From: Selenomonadaceae bacterium
Lineage (GTDB): Bacteria; Bacillota; Negativicutes; Selenomonadales; Selenomonadaceae
Length of the DNA: 64,000 bases
Assembly (NCBI GenBank): GCA_017518105.1
Contig: JAFWWC010000028.1
Location: 48,277 to 112,276 of the forward strand
Reading direction: 5' to 3'
How positions within the stretch are numbered: position 1 is the first letter of the stretch; every line of letters begins with the position of its first letter. The translations under genes and the position numbers were made by a program. This document shows positions 24,759-35,062 of this stretch, piece after piece. The notes beneath the pieces are model-generated. The model made no database searches, was not told where the DNA came from, and saw nothing but the letters and a program-made list of their open reading frames with translations.

Positions 24759-27700
24759 GTGTTGAAAGTTCTAAAAATCCTCGGCGGAGTACTGATTATC
24801 CTTGTGCTGGGCGGCGGGCTTTATATCAATTCACAGCGGGCGGAGATTATAAAGAAGGCGTTGACGACGGCGGAGGAAACTGCGTCAAATAAATTGGGCG
24901 TGCCCGTCAAGATTGGTAGCGTCGACCTCAACGACATAAACATTTTCGACCGCGACAAGAACAGCGACATCACAATTCACGACATAGAAATTTTCGACAA
25001 TAAGGACGAACTAATAGCCCGCGTCGATACGGCGGCAGTTAATTTTAAATTGTTTGCGCTGAAGGACGACCCCGTTGCCGCGCTTGACGAGATTAAACTT
25101 GACGGCGCGACCTTCAACCTTAAGCAACGCGACGACGAGTCATGGAACGTCAACGATATTAAGGTTGAGAGCGAGGGCGAGTCGACGTTCGGTGCTAAAG
25201 TTTCAGTGACACGCGGCACGGTTAATGCGGAATTCGGCGGGAAAAATATTTCTGTCGAGGAAATCGCCGCCGAAGCCGATTGCGCGGACATGAACGCAAT
25301 CGCCGCCAAGCTCAATGCAAAAACTCTCGGCGCACAAGTAAACGCCTCTGGCACGCTCGGCGCGGCTCAGCAAATCATCAATGCCGATGTCGACGAAATT
25401 TTTTTTGATAAGCTCCTGCCTTACTTGCCCGCAGATAAAATTCCTGAAGGCGTGGAGATTCTCGGAGGCTCGGCAGAAAATTTTTCTGTGCACCTCCTGC
25501 GCCGCGATGACACTTTGACTTATCTTGGTTCTACAAAAGTTAAGGGCGCGACCGTCAAGGTTGAGGAGACCGACGTTGAAGACATTAATGGCACCGTGAC
25601 CTTTAACGAACGCGAAATCATTCTAGACGCCTCTGCCACGGCAAACGGGCAACACGCCTCGGCAAGCGGCACGATTCGCCTAGACACTGACGAAACTTTC
25701 TTTGACATCTACGCGGAGGCAGATAATTTCACACCCGCAGCAATCATAAACGATATAGGCATTGAGGGCGCGGCGAATATTCAGGCGCACCTCGTAGGCA
25801 CCGCCACCAATCCTCAAGTCGACGCCGATATTTATTCCTCGTGGCTCGGCTATGAAAACCTTTCCGCACAAAACATTTCCACTAAGCTCCGCTACGTCGG
25901 CGAGATGATTTACCTTAACGACACCAAAGCGGACGTCTTCGGCGGCAACGTCGCGGGCAACGTCGAAGTCAAAACCTCTGACCTTTCCTTTAATGCACAC
26001 GTCAAAGCCAATGGACTCGACGCGGCAACGCTTTGTGAGTTCGGCGGCTCCGATAAGATTGTTAATGGCACGGTCTCGGCGGACGTGGGCATTAACGGCA
26101 ACCGCGAAGGTCTTGCACAGCTTAAAATCTACGGCAACGCGGGCGCGACGGGTTTGGACTTTGAAGGTCTGCACGTCAACGACGCGAACGCCTCTTTTTA
26201 TTTCACCGATGACGACTTGACGATTGACTACCTAAGCGCGAACCTCCCGAACAGAGGCACGCTCGGCGTAGAAGGGACAATCACTGACACGACTAACCTT
26301 GACTTGAACTTTTACGGGGCGCACGTCGATATGTCTATCCTCAAGCGGTTTAATAGCGCGTTGGACATGAGCGGCTTGACGGACTTTAAAGGGACGATTC
26401 ACGGTCACACGGACAATCCCAACGTTACTTTGGAACTTTCCGCCGTCGATAACTCTAAACGCGAAGGCGAACACTTCAAGGGCAAACTTTTTAAGCAGCC
26501 CTTCGACTCAATTCAGCTTGCGGTGTCTGGTAGCCTCGACGGCATCAACATAGATAAGTTTAACCTAGAGAAGGACGGCAACTTAAAATGGACGGTCATT
26601 GAGGGCAAAGTCAGCTTGACGGGCGACAAGGCAATCAATCTGCAACTCGACACGAATAAAGTTCGCGCAGAAGACATCGCCGCGCTCGTGGCACCCGACC
26701 AACCCATAACCGGCAACGTCACCAACACTGTTAAAATCACTGGCACAATCGACAATCCGCAAGTCGCTGGCAATATCAAGTTCAATCGCGGCAGTTATCG
26801 TGGCATCCTCCTAAGCGGCATGACGGGCGATTATTTCTTGGAAGGCGACGTTCTCCGCCTGCAAGACTTTGAAATTACTTCGCCGATGATTGATATGGTT
26901 TTGAACGGCACGATTAATAAGACTACGCAAGTTATGGATTTTGTCGTTCAGGGCAATGATATTCGTTTGGAACGCTTCAAAAGCAAACTGCCCGAACAAT
27001 ACGTTGCCGAAGGTCACACGACCTTTGAAGGAGTCATCAAGGGCACGCCCGCCGCTCCGATTTTCGACGGCGAGCTTAAGTCTAAAGAAATTATTTTGAA
27101 CGGCATATCGCTTACCAATGTCTATGGGCACCTTGCCTCGAATGGCTCCTATGTTTATCTTGAGGACTTCCACTTTGACGACGGCGACGGCTCTTATCAA
27201 ATGCAAATCAATGCGAACCTAGACAGCGAAACTATCAGCGGCGAAGCGGACGTAACCAACGTGAATATTGCCAACCTGCTGACGATTGCCAATTACAAGA
27301 ACGACCTTATCGACGGCAGATTGAACAGCAAGATTTTAATCAGCGGCACCCTAAGCCGACCGCAAGGCTCGTTGATGGGCGACATTCCACGCGGCAAGCT
27401 TGTGGGCTACGACATTCACGGCATAATTGTTGACGTGCGCTTAATCAACAACACCGTTTATATTAATCGGCTTGAAGGCTATCAGGGCGACAAGGGAACG
27501 TTTAACTTGCTCGGCTCGGCGAATCTCAAGGGAGCACTTGACTTGACGTTGACGACTAAGGAGTTGCCGCTGGGCATGTTCACTGCGGCGGCGGGCTACA
27601 AGGATTTAGAGATGGTCGGCACGTCGAATATCGTAGCTAAGCTCGGCGGCACGGTGGATAATCCCTTCGGCGAACTGCTCTGGACTGCGACGGGCGGCAT

Positions 27701-29159
27701 TAAGGGTTCGACCTTCGACTTGCTACACGGACACTTTTTGCTAAAAGATTGGCTAATCAATGTCGAGGAACTTAGCGTTCAACGCGAGCTTGCAGGCAAG
27801 ACTTACGGGGCACGGGCGTCGGGTTTCGTCCCGCTTAAAGCTGTGCTTGCCGAGACCAAAGAAAATCTCCCCGACAACGAACAGCTGGACTTGACGGTAT
27901 CACTCGACGGCGCGGACTTGAGTTTGCTCCCCGTCATGAGCGAACATATCGCTTGGGGCATTGGTGCTTTGCAGGGCGCAGTTAAAATCACGGGCACGGC
28001 GGCTAATCCTCAAGTCAACGGTACAATCTCTTTGAACGACGGCTCCGTTAAGGTCAAGGGCATGAAGACTTTGATTGAACACATAAACATTTCGACGGCG
28101 TTTAAGGGCGAGCGATTCGACATAGAGACTTTCTCAAGCAATATCGGCGGCGGCACTTTGACTTTGACTGGCGGCTTTAGTTTCCCCGGCTTGACGTTCA
28201 AGGATTATAACTTCGACCTCGTGGCGGATAACCTCAATATCGACAGCGAACTTTATGACGGTCCCTTCAACGCGAATTTCAACCTAAGCGAAGGAGTCAT
28301 CTTCCACAGAACGCTACCGAAGGTCACGGGCGCGATTAATCTTGATAAGTGCCGCGTGGGCATTCCCGACATTCCCGACGACGACGAGCCGCCCCCCGAA
28401 TTTATCTTGGACGTGGCGATTAATCTCGGCGAAAAGGTTCGGTTATACAAATCGCGAATGATTGACTTGCCCCTTATCGGCTACGCGCACTTTGAAGGCA
28501 CGACGCTCCAGCCAAAAACCTCCGGGACGATTAATGTTAAGCGCGGCGGTACCTTGACTTATTTGGAATCAGTGTTTAATATTCGCGAAGGCGAAGCCCA
28601 TTTCAATCAGGTTGGCTCATTCCTTCCGACGATTCATCTTGCCGCAGATACGAAGATTTCTAACACGAAAATCTTCCTGAACCTGGACGGGCTACCGAAC
28701 AAAGACTTGCAACCAATGCTGACTTCAAGCCCAGAGATGACGCAGGAAGAAATCCTCAAGCTACTGACCCTTCGCGAGGCTTACATAAAGGGCGGCGAAA
28801 ATAATTTGACGGCGGCGGACGCCTTAGCAATCGGGCTTCAGATGACGATACTCGCTGATATTGAGGACGTGTTGAAACGGACGCTCGGCATCGACCAGCT
28901 ATCAGTATCGAGGGGTTCGGGCTCCATGTTCGAGCAACGCATTTCCGCCGAGCAGAGCAACAGCGACGACAAGGATTACAACTTCAAAATCGGCAAGCAC
29001 ATCACCGATAAATTTACAATCCGGTACACTCGCGGCTTTGGCAGTCACAAGCTCAATCGCTACGGTATTCAATACGACTTCAACGACAACATAGGCTTGA
29101 CGGTTGAGCGCGAGGGCAAGGATTATATCTTCAGCGTGGAAGCACGTTTCAAATTTTAG
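24759..29159 (+). CDS. tamB: TamB-like translocation/assembly protein (DUF490)
   Basis: 1466 residues from GTG 24759. An N-terminal membrane anchor (VLKILGGVLIILVLGGGLYI) is followed by a very long beta-rich periplasmic region with many VEG/NGT-type strand repeats and the C-terminal DUF490 domain (about 1180-1466, with a TSSPEMTQEEILKLL segment) that docks to an Omp85 protein. TamB forms a hydrophobic groove bridging the envelope and is implicated in phospholipid transport to the outer membrane. It lies between TolC and BamA in one operon with mlaF and mlaD, and tamB mutations are known to suppress mla defects in Veillonella. Confidence 0.93.
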   Translation: MLKVLKILGGVLIILVLGGGLYINSQRAEIIKKALTTAEETASNKLGVPVKIGSVDLNDINIFDRDKNSDITIHDIEIFDNKDELIARVDTAAVNFKLFALKDDPVAALDEIKLDGATFNLKQRDDESWNVNDIKVESEGESTFGAKVSVTRGTVNAEFGGKNISVEEIAAEADCADMNAIAAKLNAKTLGAQVNASGTLGAAQQIINADVDEIFFDKLLPYLPADKIPEGVEILGGSAENFSVHLLRRDDTLTYLGSTKVKGATVKVEETDVEDINGTVTFNEREIILDASATANGQHASASGTIRLDTDETFFDIYAEADNFTPAAIINDIGIEGAANIQAHLVGTATNPQVDADIYSSWLGYENLSAQNISTKLRYVGEMIYLNDTKADVFGGNVAGNVEVKTSDLSFNAHVKANGLDAATLCEFGGSDKIVNGTVSADVGINGNREGLAQLKIYGNAGATGLDFEGLHVNDANASFYFTDDDLTIDYLSANLPNRGTLGVEGTITDTTNLDLNFYGAHVDMSILKRFNSALDMSGLTDFKGTIHGHTDNPNVTLELSAVDNSKREGEHFKGKLFKQPFDSIQLAVSGSLDGINIDKFNLEKDGNLKWTVIEGKVSLTGDKAINLQLDTNKVRAEDIAALVAPDQPITGNVTNTVKITGTIDNPQVAGNIKFNRGSYRGILLSGMTGDYFLEGDVLRLQDFEITSPMIDMVLNGTINKTTQVMDFVVQGNDIRLERFKSKLPEQYVAEGHTTFEGVIKGTPAAPIFDGELKSKEIILNGISLTNVYGHLASNGSYVYLEDFHFDDGDGSYQMQINANLDSETISGEADVTNVNIANLLTIANYKNDLIDGRLNSKILISGTLSRPQGSLMGDIPRGKLVGYDIHGIIVDVRLINNTVYINRLEGYQGDKGTFNLLGSANLKGALDLTLTTKELPLGMFTAAAGYKDLEMVGTSNIVAKLGGTVDNPFGELLWTATGGIKGSTFDLLHGHFLLKDWLINVEELSVQRELAGKTYGARASGFVPLKAVLAETKENLPDNEQLDLTVSLDGADLSLLPVMSEHIAWGIGALQGAVKITGTAANPQVNGTISLNDGSVKVKGMKTLIEHINISTAFKGERFDIETFSSNIGGGTLTLTGGFSFPGLTFKDYNFDLVADNLNIDSELYDGPFNANFNLSEGVIFHRTLPKVTGAINLDKCRVGIPDIPDDDEPPPEFILDVAINLGEKVRLYKSRMIDLPLIGYAHFEGTTLQPKTSGTINVKRGGTLTYLESVFNIREGEAHFNQVGSFLPTIHLAADTKISNTKIFLNLDGLPNKDLQPMLTSSPEMTQEEILKLLTLREAYIKGGENNLTAADALAIGLQMTILADIEDVLKRTLGIDQLSVSRGSGSMFEQRISAEQSNSDDKDYNFKIGKHITDKFTIRYTRGFGSHKLNRYGIQYDFNDNIGLTVEREGKDYIFSVEARFKF

Positions 29160-29177
29160 TTAGGAGGCGATTCATTT

Positions 29178-31307
29178 TTGAAAGCCAAAAGATTTTTGCG
29201 AAGAAAACGAGCGGCATTGGTGGCGGCGTTAATGCTCCTGTCCGCGACGGGCGAGGCGGCTCCCGATATTGTCAATGAACCATTCGGGACGACCCCAGGC
29301 ACACCGGAGTTTGACGAGCCTATTGTCGAGGTCGATATTCCTCTTGAAAAAAAGGAAAAAACACCCGCCGAGACTCCTCAACCGACCGAACAGCCTGCCG
29401 AGACTCCTCAACCAGTCGAACCACCCGCTAATCCTTCCGAAGTAGAAGTTGTCGACCCGAATCAGTCTGTAATTAAACAGCAACAGCCCGCTGACGCTAA
29501 GCAACCGACTGAACAGCCCGCCGACGCTAAGCAACCAGTCGAACAGCCCGCTGACGCTCAGCAACCGACTGAACAGCCCGCTGACGCTCAGCAACCAGCC
29601 GAACCAGTCGAGCCTTATCGCTCCAAAGTCGATACGACGCTCCTTGATTACATGAAGCAATTCGAGGGCAAGACGATTGTTGATATTGTCTTCGAGGGCG
29701 CGAGCGAGACGACCCTTCCCACAGTCAAAGTTGCAGTCCTCGAACACGTCGGCGACACCTTCAGCGGAGCGGCGGCTCTTCGGGATAGGAACGCCTTGAT
29801 TAATACGGGTTACTTCTACGAGGCTTATCAGACGTTCGAGGAGATACCCGAAGGTATCGTTATTACCTTTCACGTGCTAGAAAATCCTGTCCTTACAGAC
29901 GTCGTCTACACGGGCAACACGCTTTACACCAAAGAAGAACTCGATAACATCATGACAATCAAGCGGGGCGAGATTCTAAACAGCAACACCCTGCACGATA
30001 ACATTGCGGCGATTCAGGAGGACTACCGCAACGAAGGCTTTATCCTCATGAAAGTAACCGACATGAACATTGACAACGATGGCGTCCTTACTCTAAAGAT
30101 TAACGAGGGCATTTTGGAAGGCTACGCCGTAAAGGGCAACAAGAAGACCAAAGATAAGGTTATCCTGCGCGAGATGCGCCAAGAAGTCGGAACGCCTTTC
30201 AATGCTAAGCTTGCCCGACGCAGTATGCAACGCGTCTACAATCTCGGCTTCTTCGAGGACGTTAATATCAAGATGAATCCCGGCGTAGAACCAAACGCGA
30301 TCATCATGGAAGTAAACGTTAAGGAGAAACGCACGGGCACGTTCGGTATCGGCGCGGGCTATTCGACTTCAGACGGTATCATCGGCATGGTTAGCGTGAC
30401 TGATACGAACTTCCGCGGGCGTGGCGATTTGATTTCCGTTATGTATGAGAAAAGCGGCGACGAGAACGACGCTCACGGCTATAGCTTCACGTTCCGCCAC
30501 CCGTGGATGGATCGTCACGAGACCGCCTTTAGGTTTCAAGTTTACAACCGCACCTACGCTTACAACGATTACGACACCCGCGGACATTTCAAGGAAGAGT
30601 ATATGCGTAAGTATTCTGGCGGCGAAATCACGTTGAGCCGACCTGTCAGCGAATACTCGACCAACTTTATAACCTTCCGTAGCCGCAAAGATCAATACGT
30701 TCGTCACGTCTCAAGCGGCAACATGGGCGACCGCTCCACTGAGGAATTTGCTGATTGGCGGCATGATAATTTCGGCTTGACGCGCAGTATCATCTTGGAG
30801 CACATAACCGACACCCGCGATAACATCTACAATCCGACGACGGGTAGCAAGGTCAATCTCTCCTTGGAGGCAGGCGGTCTTTGGGGTGGCGACTTCCATT
30901 ATCAGAAGGCGTCGATTGATCATCAGCATTTCCGCGTTGCCGGCGACCACGATCAAATTTGGGCGTTTCGTGCCATGGCTGGCTATGGGCGCGGCGATAT
31001 GACAGAGTTTAACCAGTTCCGACTCGGCGGACAAGGCTCCTTGCGCGGCTATCGTGATGACCAATTCCGCGGCAATAGAATGCTTCTCGGCTCCATAGAA
31101 TATCGCTTCCCGCTTTACAAGAAAATTCAAGGCGCACTCTTCACGGACTTTGGCGGCGTCTGGGATACGGGCTTCCGACCAAAGAACTTTAAAGGCAGTG
31201 TAGGCATCGGCGTCGCGTTGAATACTCCGTTTGGTCCTATGCGTTTGGATTACGGGCGCGGCTCTCAGGGCGGACGTTTCCACTTCACGGTTGGCACTTC
31301 TTTTTAA
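29178..31307 (+). CDS. bamA: BamA/TamA-type Omp85 outer-membrane assembly protein
   Basis: 709 residues from TTG 29178 (AGGAGG upstream). A signal peptide is followed by a roughly 100-residue proline/glutamine-rich linker with tandem EQPADAKQP-type repeats, three POTRA domains (about 155-385) and a 16-strand barrel (about 390-709). The barrel carries the conserved lid-lock motif in GGQGSLRGYRDDQFRGN and ends in phenylalanine. It inserts barrel proteins into the outer membrane. Three POTRAs and position after tamB leave BamA or TamA possible; as the only Omp85 here, BamA is favoured. The repeat linker is unusual. Confidence 0.9.
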   Translation: MKAKRFLRRKRAALVAALMLLSATGEAAPDIVNEPFGTTPGTPEFDEPIVEVDIPLEKKEKTPAETPQPTEQPAETPQPVEPPANPSEVEVVDPNQSVIKQQQPADAKQPTEQPADAKQPVEQPADAQQPTEQPADAQQPAEPVEPYRSKVDTTLLDYMKQFEGKTIVDIVFEGASETTLPTVKVAVLEHVGDTFSGAAALRDRNALINTGYFYEAYQTFEEIPEGIVITFHVLENPVLTDVVYTGNTLYTKEELDNIMTIKRGEILNSNTLHDNIAAIQEDYRNEGFILMKVTDMNIDNDGVLTLKINEGILEGYAVKGNKKTKDKVILREMRQEVGTPFNAKLARRSMQRVYNLGFFEDVNIKMNPGVEPNAIIMEVNVKEKRTGTFGIGAGYSTSDGIIGMVSVTDTNFRGRGDLISVMYEKSGDENDAHGYSFTFRHPWMDRHETAFRFQVYNRTYAYNDYDTRGHFKEEYMRKYSGGEITLSRPVSEYSTNFITFRSRKDQYVRHVSSGNMGDRSTEEFADWRHDNFGLTRSIILEHITDTRDNIYNPTTGSKVNLSLEAGGLWGGDFHYQKASIDHQHFRVAGDHDQIWAFRAMAGYGRGDMTEFNQFRLGGQGSLRGYRDDQFRGNRMLLGSIEYRFPLYKKIQGALFTDFGGVWDTGFRPKNFKGSVGIGVALNTPFGPMRLDYGRGSQGGRFHFTVGTSF
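29370..29615 (+). repeat. Repeats in the bamA linker
   Basis: Imperfect direct repeats coding for EQPADAKQPT/V-type units, four consecutive copies in the second half (about 29485-29605). They lengthen the linker between signal peptide and first POTRA and may vary in number. Confidence 0.7.
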
Positions 31308-31321
31308 CGAACAGCGAACAA

Positions 31322-31355
31322 AAAATCCCCCACGGCTTGGGGGATAATTTTTTTG
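31322..31355. terminator. Terminator between bamA and the convergent ATP-grasp gene
   Basis: ATCCCCC pairs with GGGGGAT around ACGGCTT; T-tracts occur on both sides (seven T on +, AAAAAA before the stem), so it can serve both convergent units. Confidence 0.8.
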
Positions 31356-31359
31356 CGTA

Positions 31360-34263
31360 TCATTTGAGCGAACCATTCTGAAGTTTTTCGGCGAGATATT
31401 GATAGTATTCAAGGTTCGTGACGGCGACTTCATTGCTGATATTCGCGAAGTCGGGCTGAAGATATGCTTCAAAGATTTTCAAGTCGTAAGCGTCGCCGCT
31501 CCTCTGAATGCAAACATCAAGCCCCATTTCAAAGAGCGTATCCTTGAGGAACGATTGATAGTGTTCGGGGAAGTCATTTCCCAAATTCATCAGCTTATCG
31601 CGAAGGCTCTTACAATTCTTGCCGAACTCCGCCTTAAGGAAGTCTTCAAAGCCCATGGTGTAGCTTACTGCGGGAACGAGGTCTCTTTGTCTGCCGATTT
31701 GCGGATAAGCAAAGACTTTGAATTTACCTTCCTCGCCGCGTAGCGTATGCAATCTTATCGTGAACGGGTTGCCTTGCCGCGTCCGAGACATGCAATAGGG
31801 TTGGGCAATGTAATTCTTCTGGCTGGAAATCTCCTCGTAAAAGTTCAACAGACTATTGACGCTCTTTAGGGCAATCGTTTCGCCGTTGACGGTCGCGACA
31901 TATTTCCCGCTATCGAAATGTATCCTAACCAAGCTTTTATTGCCTCCGCCAGCTGTCGGCTTCAAGATAATATCGTCCTGATATTTATCAAGCAACGACA
32001 GGAGCTGATTAAAATTGCTGACGGCTTGCGTCTCGATTAGAAGGTCTCTAAAGTTTTTGTCCTTAGAGAGGGTCTCGGCGAAGGGTTGATTTTTAATAAT
32101 GCTCACGGGGCGAATCAGATAGCTTTGCTTTCTAAGTTTCTCCATGATAGCGGCGGTCTCGCCACGGAAATAAGCTATGTCGTTGTCTATGATACGCGGC
32201 AACGGGGCGACCTTCTCGACTTTGGAATTGTTTTCTAGCGCAAGAGCTTTAACCGTCTTGTCTTTGAAGTCAATGTCCTCCGGCTCAAAAAGTAGCAGCT
32301 CAATGTTGAAATGCTTAGCCATGCAGAACAGTGGATAACGCGGATTGGATAGCTCCCAAAAATTACAGGTGCCCTTCTTCATGAAGCCGACTCGCAATAG
32401 AGGATTTTCTTGCCAAATGGGTTGCGGAAAATTGCTAGCGGGTTGTGGCGGTCGTTCGGGTTGCTCGGATTCGATTGTTATTCGCACGGAGCCGACTTGA
32501 ATTACCTTGCGGGTCATTTGTCCAAGCTCAATCTCCTCAGCGGGCTGAAGGTCTTCAACGGGCTTAGAAGTCTCCTCGGCGGGCTGGAGGTCTTCGGCGG
32601 GCTTATCAAAGTCGAACTCGCCTTTAAGATACGCGGCATAAGCAAGGAAGCCCGATATAGTGTGCTGCACGTCGTCGATACGGACGCGGAAGGAGTCATC
32701 GCGAACAAAGAAGCTGTTCAAGATGCGTTCGGGGTTTTGGAAGTACATCGCCACTTCCGGAAAGAAATACGAGTTCAATAACTGGTCGGCGCGGAACTTC
32801 ACCGTTGAATAAAAAGTTTCCTCGTCCACGCGTTCCAAAAGCGATTTCATTTCGGGCAAGGACTTCATGCGCTCAATCATCTTCGCCGTCGCCATGACTT
32901 GTTCAAGTCTTATCGGGCTGTTGGCGTGGGCGTTGACCAGCTTTGGCAGATAAGGAAGCGTGTTATTGAGTCCAAGCTCGAAATATTTTTCTTCGGGGCG
33001 ATAGAGCGTGAACTCATTGGTAGCATAGGCGAGCCAGTGGTCGTAGTTCTTCCAATACTCGGTTTCGATTAGCCGATTAAGGACGCGTTCGCAGGATTCG
33101 AGGAGTTCAGGGGCTTTGGTTATGGCATAAAGGCGCAACATGCCGTAGATAGCCTCGCCGTCGTAATAGGGAACAGCAAAATCTTTCCGAACGGAGAAAT
33201 TGCTTAGGTTCAAGGCATGTATGAGCGTGCCGTCCGCCTTCTGCACAGAAAAGATACTGCGGGCAATCGAATTCATCAGCGGGATATATTTCTTCGTGCC
33301 AGTCGCCGTCGTCCACTTAGTCAAAGCCAACAACGCTAGACCACTCATGCCGACAGTTGACCTCTTGCCGTCGTTTAGGTAAGCAATATCCGCGCCGTCG
33401 GGAGCTTTACGATAGATGATGTGATTGTTTATCGCGTATTCCAAGCCGCGTTCGATTGCCCTGCCGAGTGCCTCTTTATCGTCGTCGTCTTCGCTTATGG
33501 CATAAACCTCCGCCATAGCAAACAGCGTTCCTAAGTGGCGGTGAATATTGTAGCCGTCAATCACCTCGTCATTGCAGGGATAAAAGCCGTAGACAAAAAG
33601 TCCGTCGTCCTGACATTGAGCAACCAGATACTTCGCCGCCGCCTTAGCCATGCTGATAAAAAGTTCTGGCTCGTCCTGGTTAAGGGGTCGCCTCTCCGCG
33701 AAGTCGCCATTGCTAATCAGCTTTAACGGCTCGTCCATTCCGTCCTGAATAAAGATTGCCGACGTGTTGAACAGCTCAATCTTATCCTTGCGCTTCATCT
33801 TCGGGAAACTCCGCTCAAAGCGTTGCCGGCAATAAACGTCCGCATTTCTCGGTTGGAACTCGCATTTAGTCTTTTCCTCTTTGGACGAGTAGAGAATTGA
33901 GTTAGCGTTGAGCTCCTGTTCCGTGAAAGCCAACTTATAATCTTTGTCGATTGCTAATCCGTGCCTGAACCAGCCGCGCTTGCGAGTCTGTATCTTGTCA
34001 ACGTACTCCGCCCAACGCATACTTGCCGTTGACGTTACCCAATCCGCTCGCAGGACGGTCGGTTGCTCCTTGTCCGCGAAAAATTTTTCCAACGCGGTCA
34101 TGGCTACTTCCCAAGCTTGCTCTGGCGTGGTGCGCACGGCATGACGCACGACGGCTCTTTCCTTCATCGTCGAGGCGGAAAGGAACAGGCGACACAGCTT
34201 TGACCCTTTGAACGATTCTATAAAAGCCGAATAAAGTTTCTCAGATAATTCCTTTAAAGCCAA
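31360..34263 (-). CDS. Large two-domain protein: alpha-helical toroid-like domain plus YheC/YheD-like ATP-grasp
   Basis: 967 residues from TTG 34263 (GGGAG upstream). Function not known. About residues 1-560 are helical with repeated YDGEAIYGMLRLYAIT and AGLALLALTKW-type segments, reminiscent of six-hairpin glycosidase or epimerase folds. About 560-620 is a linker containing a duplicated PAEDLQPAEE unit. About 630-967 looks like an ATP-grasp of the YheC/YheD type (DIILKPTAGGGNKSLVRI, SRTRQGNPFTIRLHTLRGEEG). An ATP-dependent ligase joined to a carbohydrate-type domain suggests synthesis of an envelope conjugate. It follows the HAD gene by 17 bases, in the same operon. Confidence 0.7.
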   Translation of the reverse strand: MALKELSEKLYSAFIESFKGSKLCRLFLSASTMKERAVVRHAVRTTPEQAWEVAMTALEKFFADKEQPTVLRADWVTSTASMRWAEYVDKIQTRKRGWFRHGLAIDKDYKLAFTEQELNANSILYSSKEEKTKCEFQPRNADVYCRQRFERSFPKMKRKDKIELFNTSAIFIQDGMDEPLKLISNGDFAERRPLNQDEPELFISMAKAAAKYLVAQCQDDGLFVYGFYPCNDEVIDGYNIHRHLGTLFAMAEVYAISEDDDDKEALGRAIERGLEYAINNHIIYRKAPDGADIAYLNDGKRSTVGMSGLALLALTKWTTATGTKKYIPLMNSIARSIFSVQKADGTLIHALNLSNFSVRKDFAVPYYDGEAIYGMLRLYAITKAPELLESCERVLNRLIETEYWKNYDHWLAYATNEFTLYRPEEKYFELGLNNTLPYLPKLVNAHANSPIRLEQVMATAKMIERMKSLPEMKSLLERVDEETFYSTVKFRADQLLNSYFFPEVAMYFQNPERILNSFFVRDDSFRVRIDDVQHTISGFLAYAAYLKGEFDFDKPAEDLQPAEETSKPVEDLQPAEEIELGQMTRKVIQVGSVRITIESEQPERPPQPASNFPQPIWQENPLLRVGFMKKGTCNFWELSNPRYPLFCMAKHFNIELLLFEPEDIDFKDKTVKALALENNSKVEKVAPLPRIIDNDIAYFRGETAAIMEKLRKQSYLIRPVSIIKNQPFAETLSKDKNFRDLLIETQAVSNFNQLLSLLDKYQDDIILKPTAGGGNKSLVRIHFDSGKYVATVNGETIALKSVNSLLNFYEEISSQKNYIAQPYCMSRTRQGNPFTIRLHTLRGEEGKFKVFAYPQIGRQRDLVPAVSYTMGFEDFLKAEFGKNCKSLRDKLMNLGNDFPEHYQSFLKDTLFEMGLDVCIQRSGDAYDLKIFEAYLQPDFANISNEVAVTNLEYYQYLAEKLQNGSLK

Positions 34264-34279
34264 TCAAACCAACTCCCTT

Positions 34280-35062
34280 TCAGACAAAATGATTGAGCAT
34301 GTCGCCGACCGAATCAAAGACTTCTGACGCCTCCCGCTTGACGAAATCTTTAGCCGTGTAGACCGTGAAGCCGCCGAAATGTCTTATCATCGGCAAATCG
34401 TTCGACTCGTCGCCGATAACAAAAACTCTCGCGCCCTGCCAATTCATGACGCGCAACAGACTTTCCACGCCTTGAGCCTTATTTATGCCCGCCGCCACGA
34501 TGTCAAGGCTGTGAGTGTTCTTTTGGGCGTAAATCTCCGCGCCGTACTTCCGATTGATAATCTCAGCCGCCTGTGCGGTGTCTTCGGGCGTCGTGAAGTC
34601 CAATGCAAGCTGATTTATCTTCTTCGGGAGCGTGGCGACCTGTTCATCATTAATTTTCGTCAATGCGAACGACCATTTATCATATTCGCGAAACATCCAC
34701 GATTGCTCGTTCGTCCGGCAATAAAATACCTCGTCCGCCGCCTCAAACGCAAAATGCAAGCTTTTATTCGCGCACGGCTCGTTCATCAGCTCTAACAAAA
34801 CTTTTCGCGGGACTTCCGTCTCAAAAATGACTTTGCCCGCCTTATCGTGAATTATCGCCCCATTACAGCAAATCGCGAAGTCAACTTCCAAATTAAACTC
34901 CTCAAGGTGCTTCTCAAGCATGACGAACGAACGCCCCGTCACTATTCCGAATTTATTGCCCGCCGCTCGCCAATTTCTTATCGCCCAAAGCTCGTCAGCG
35001 GGGATTTTTAAATTTCTGTACAACGTGCCGTCAAAATCCGTCGCCGCTACCTTAAACTTCAT
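34280..35062 (-). CDS. Cof-type HAD-IIB phosphatase
   Basis: 260 residues. HAD motif I is AATDFDGTLYRN, motif II lies in GIVTGRS, and motifs III and IV are near GINKAQGVESLL and VIGDESNDLPMIRHF. A IIB cap lies between. These enzymes dephosphorylate sugar phosphates or nucleotides; the substrate cannot be read from sequence. The gene overlaps the end of the GH13 gene by 11 bases, so a sugar phosphate is a plausible but unproven substrate. Confidence 0.87.
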   Translation of the reverse strand: MKFKVAATDFDGTLYRNLKIPADELWAIRNWRAAGNKFGIVTGRSFVMLEKHLEEFNLEVDFAICCNGAIIHDKAGKVIFETEVPRKVLLELMNEPCANKSLHFAFEAADEVFYCRTNEQSWMFREYDKWSFALTKINDEQVATLPKKINQLALDFTTPEDTAQAAEIINRKYGAEIYAQKNTHSLDIVAAGINKAQGVESLLRVMNWQGARVFVIGDESNDLPMIRHFGGFTVYTAKDFVKREASEVFDSVGDMLNHFV

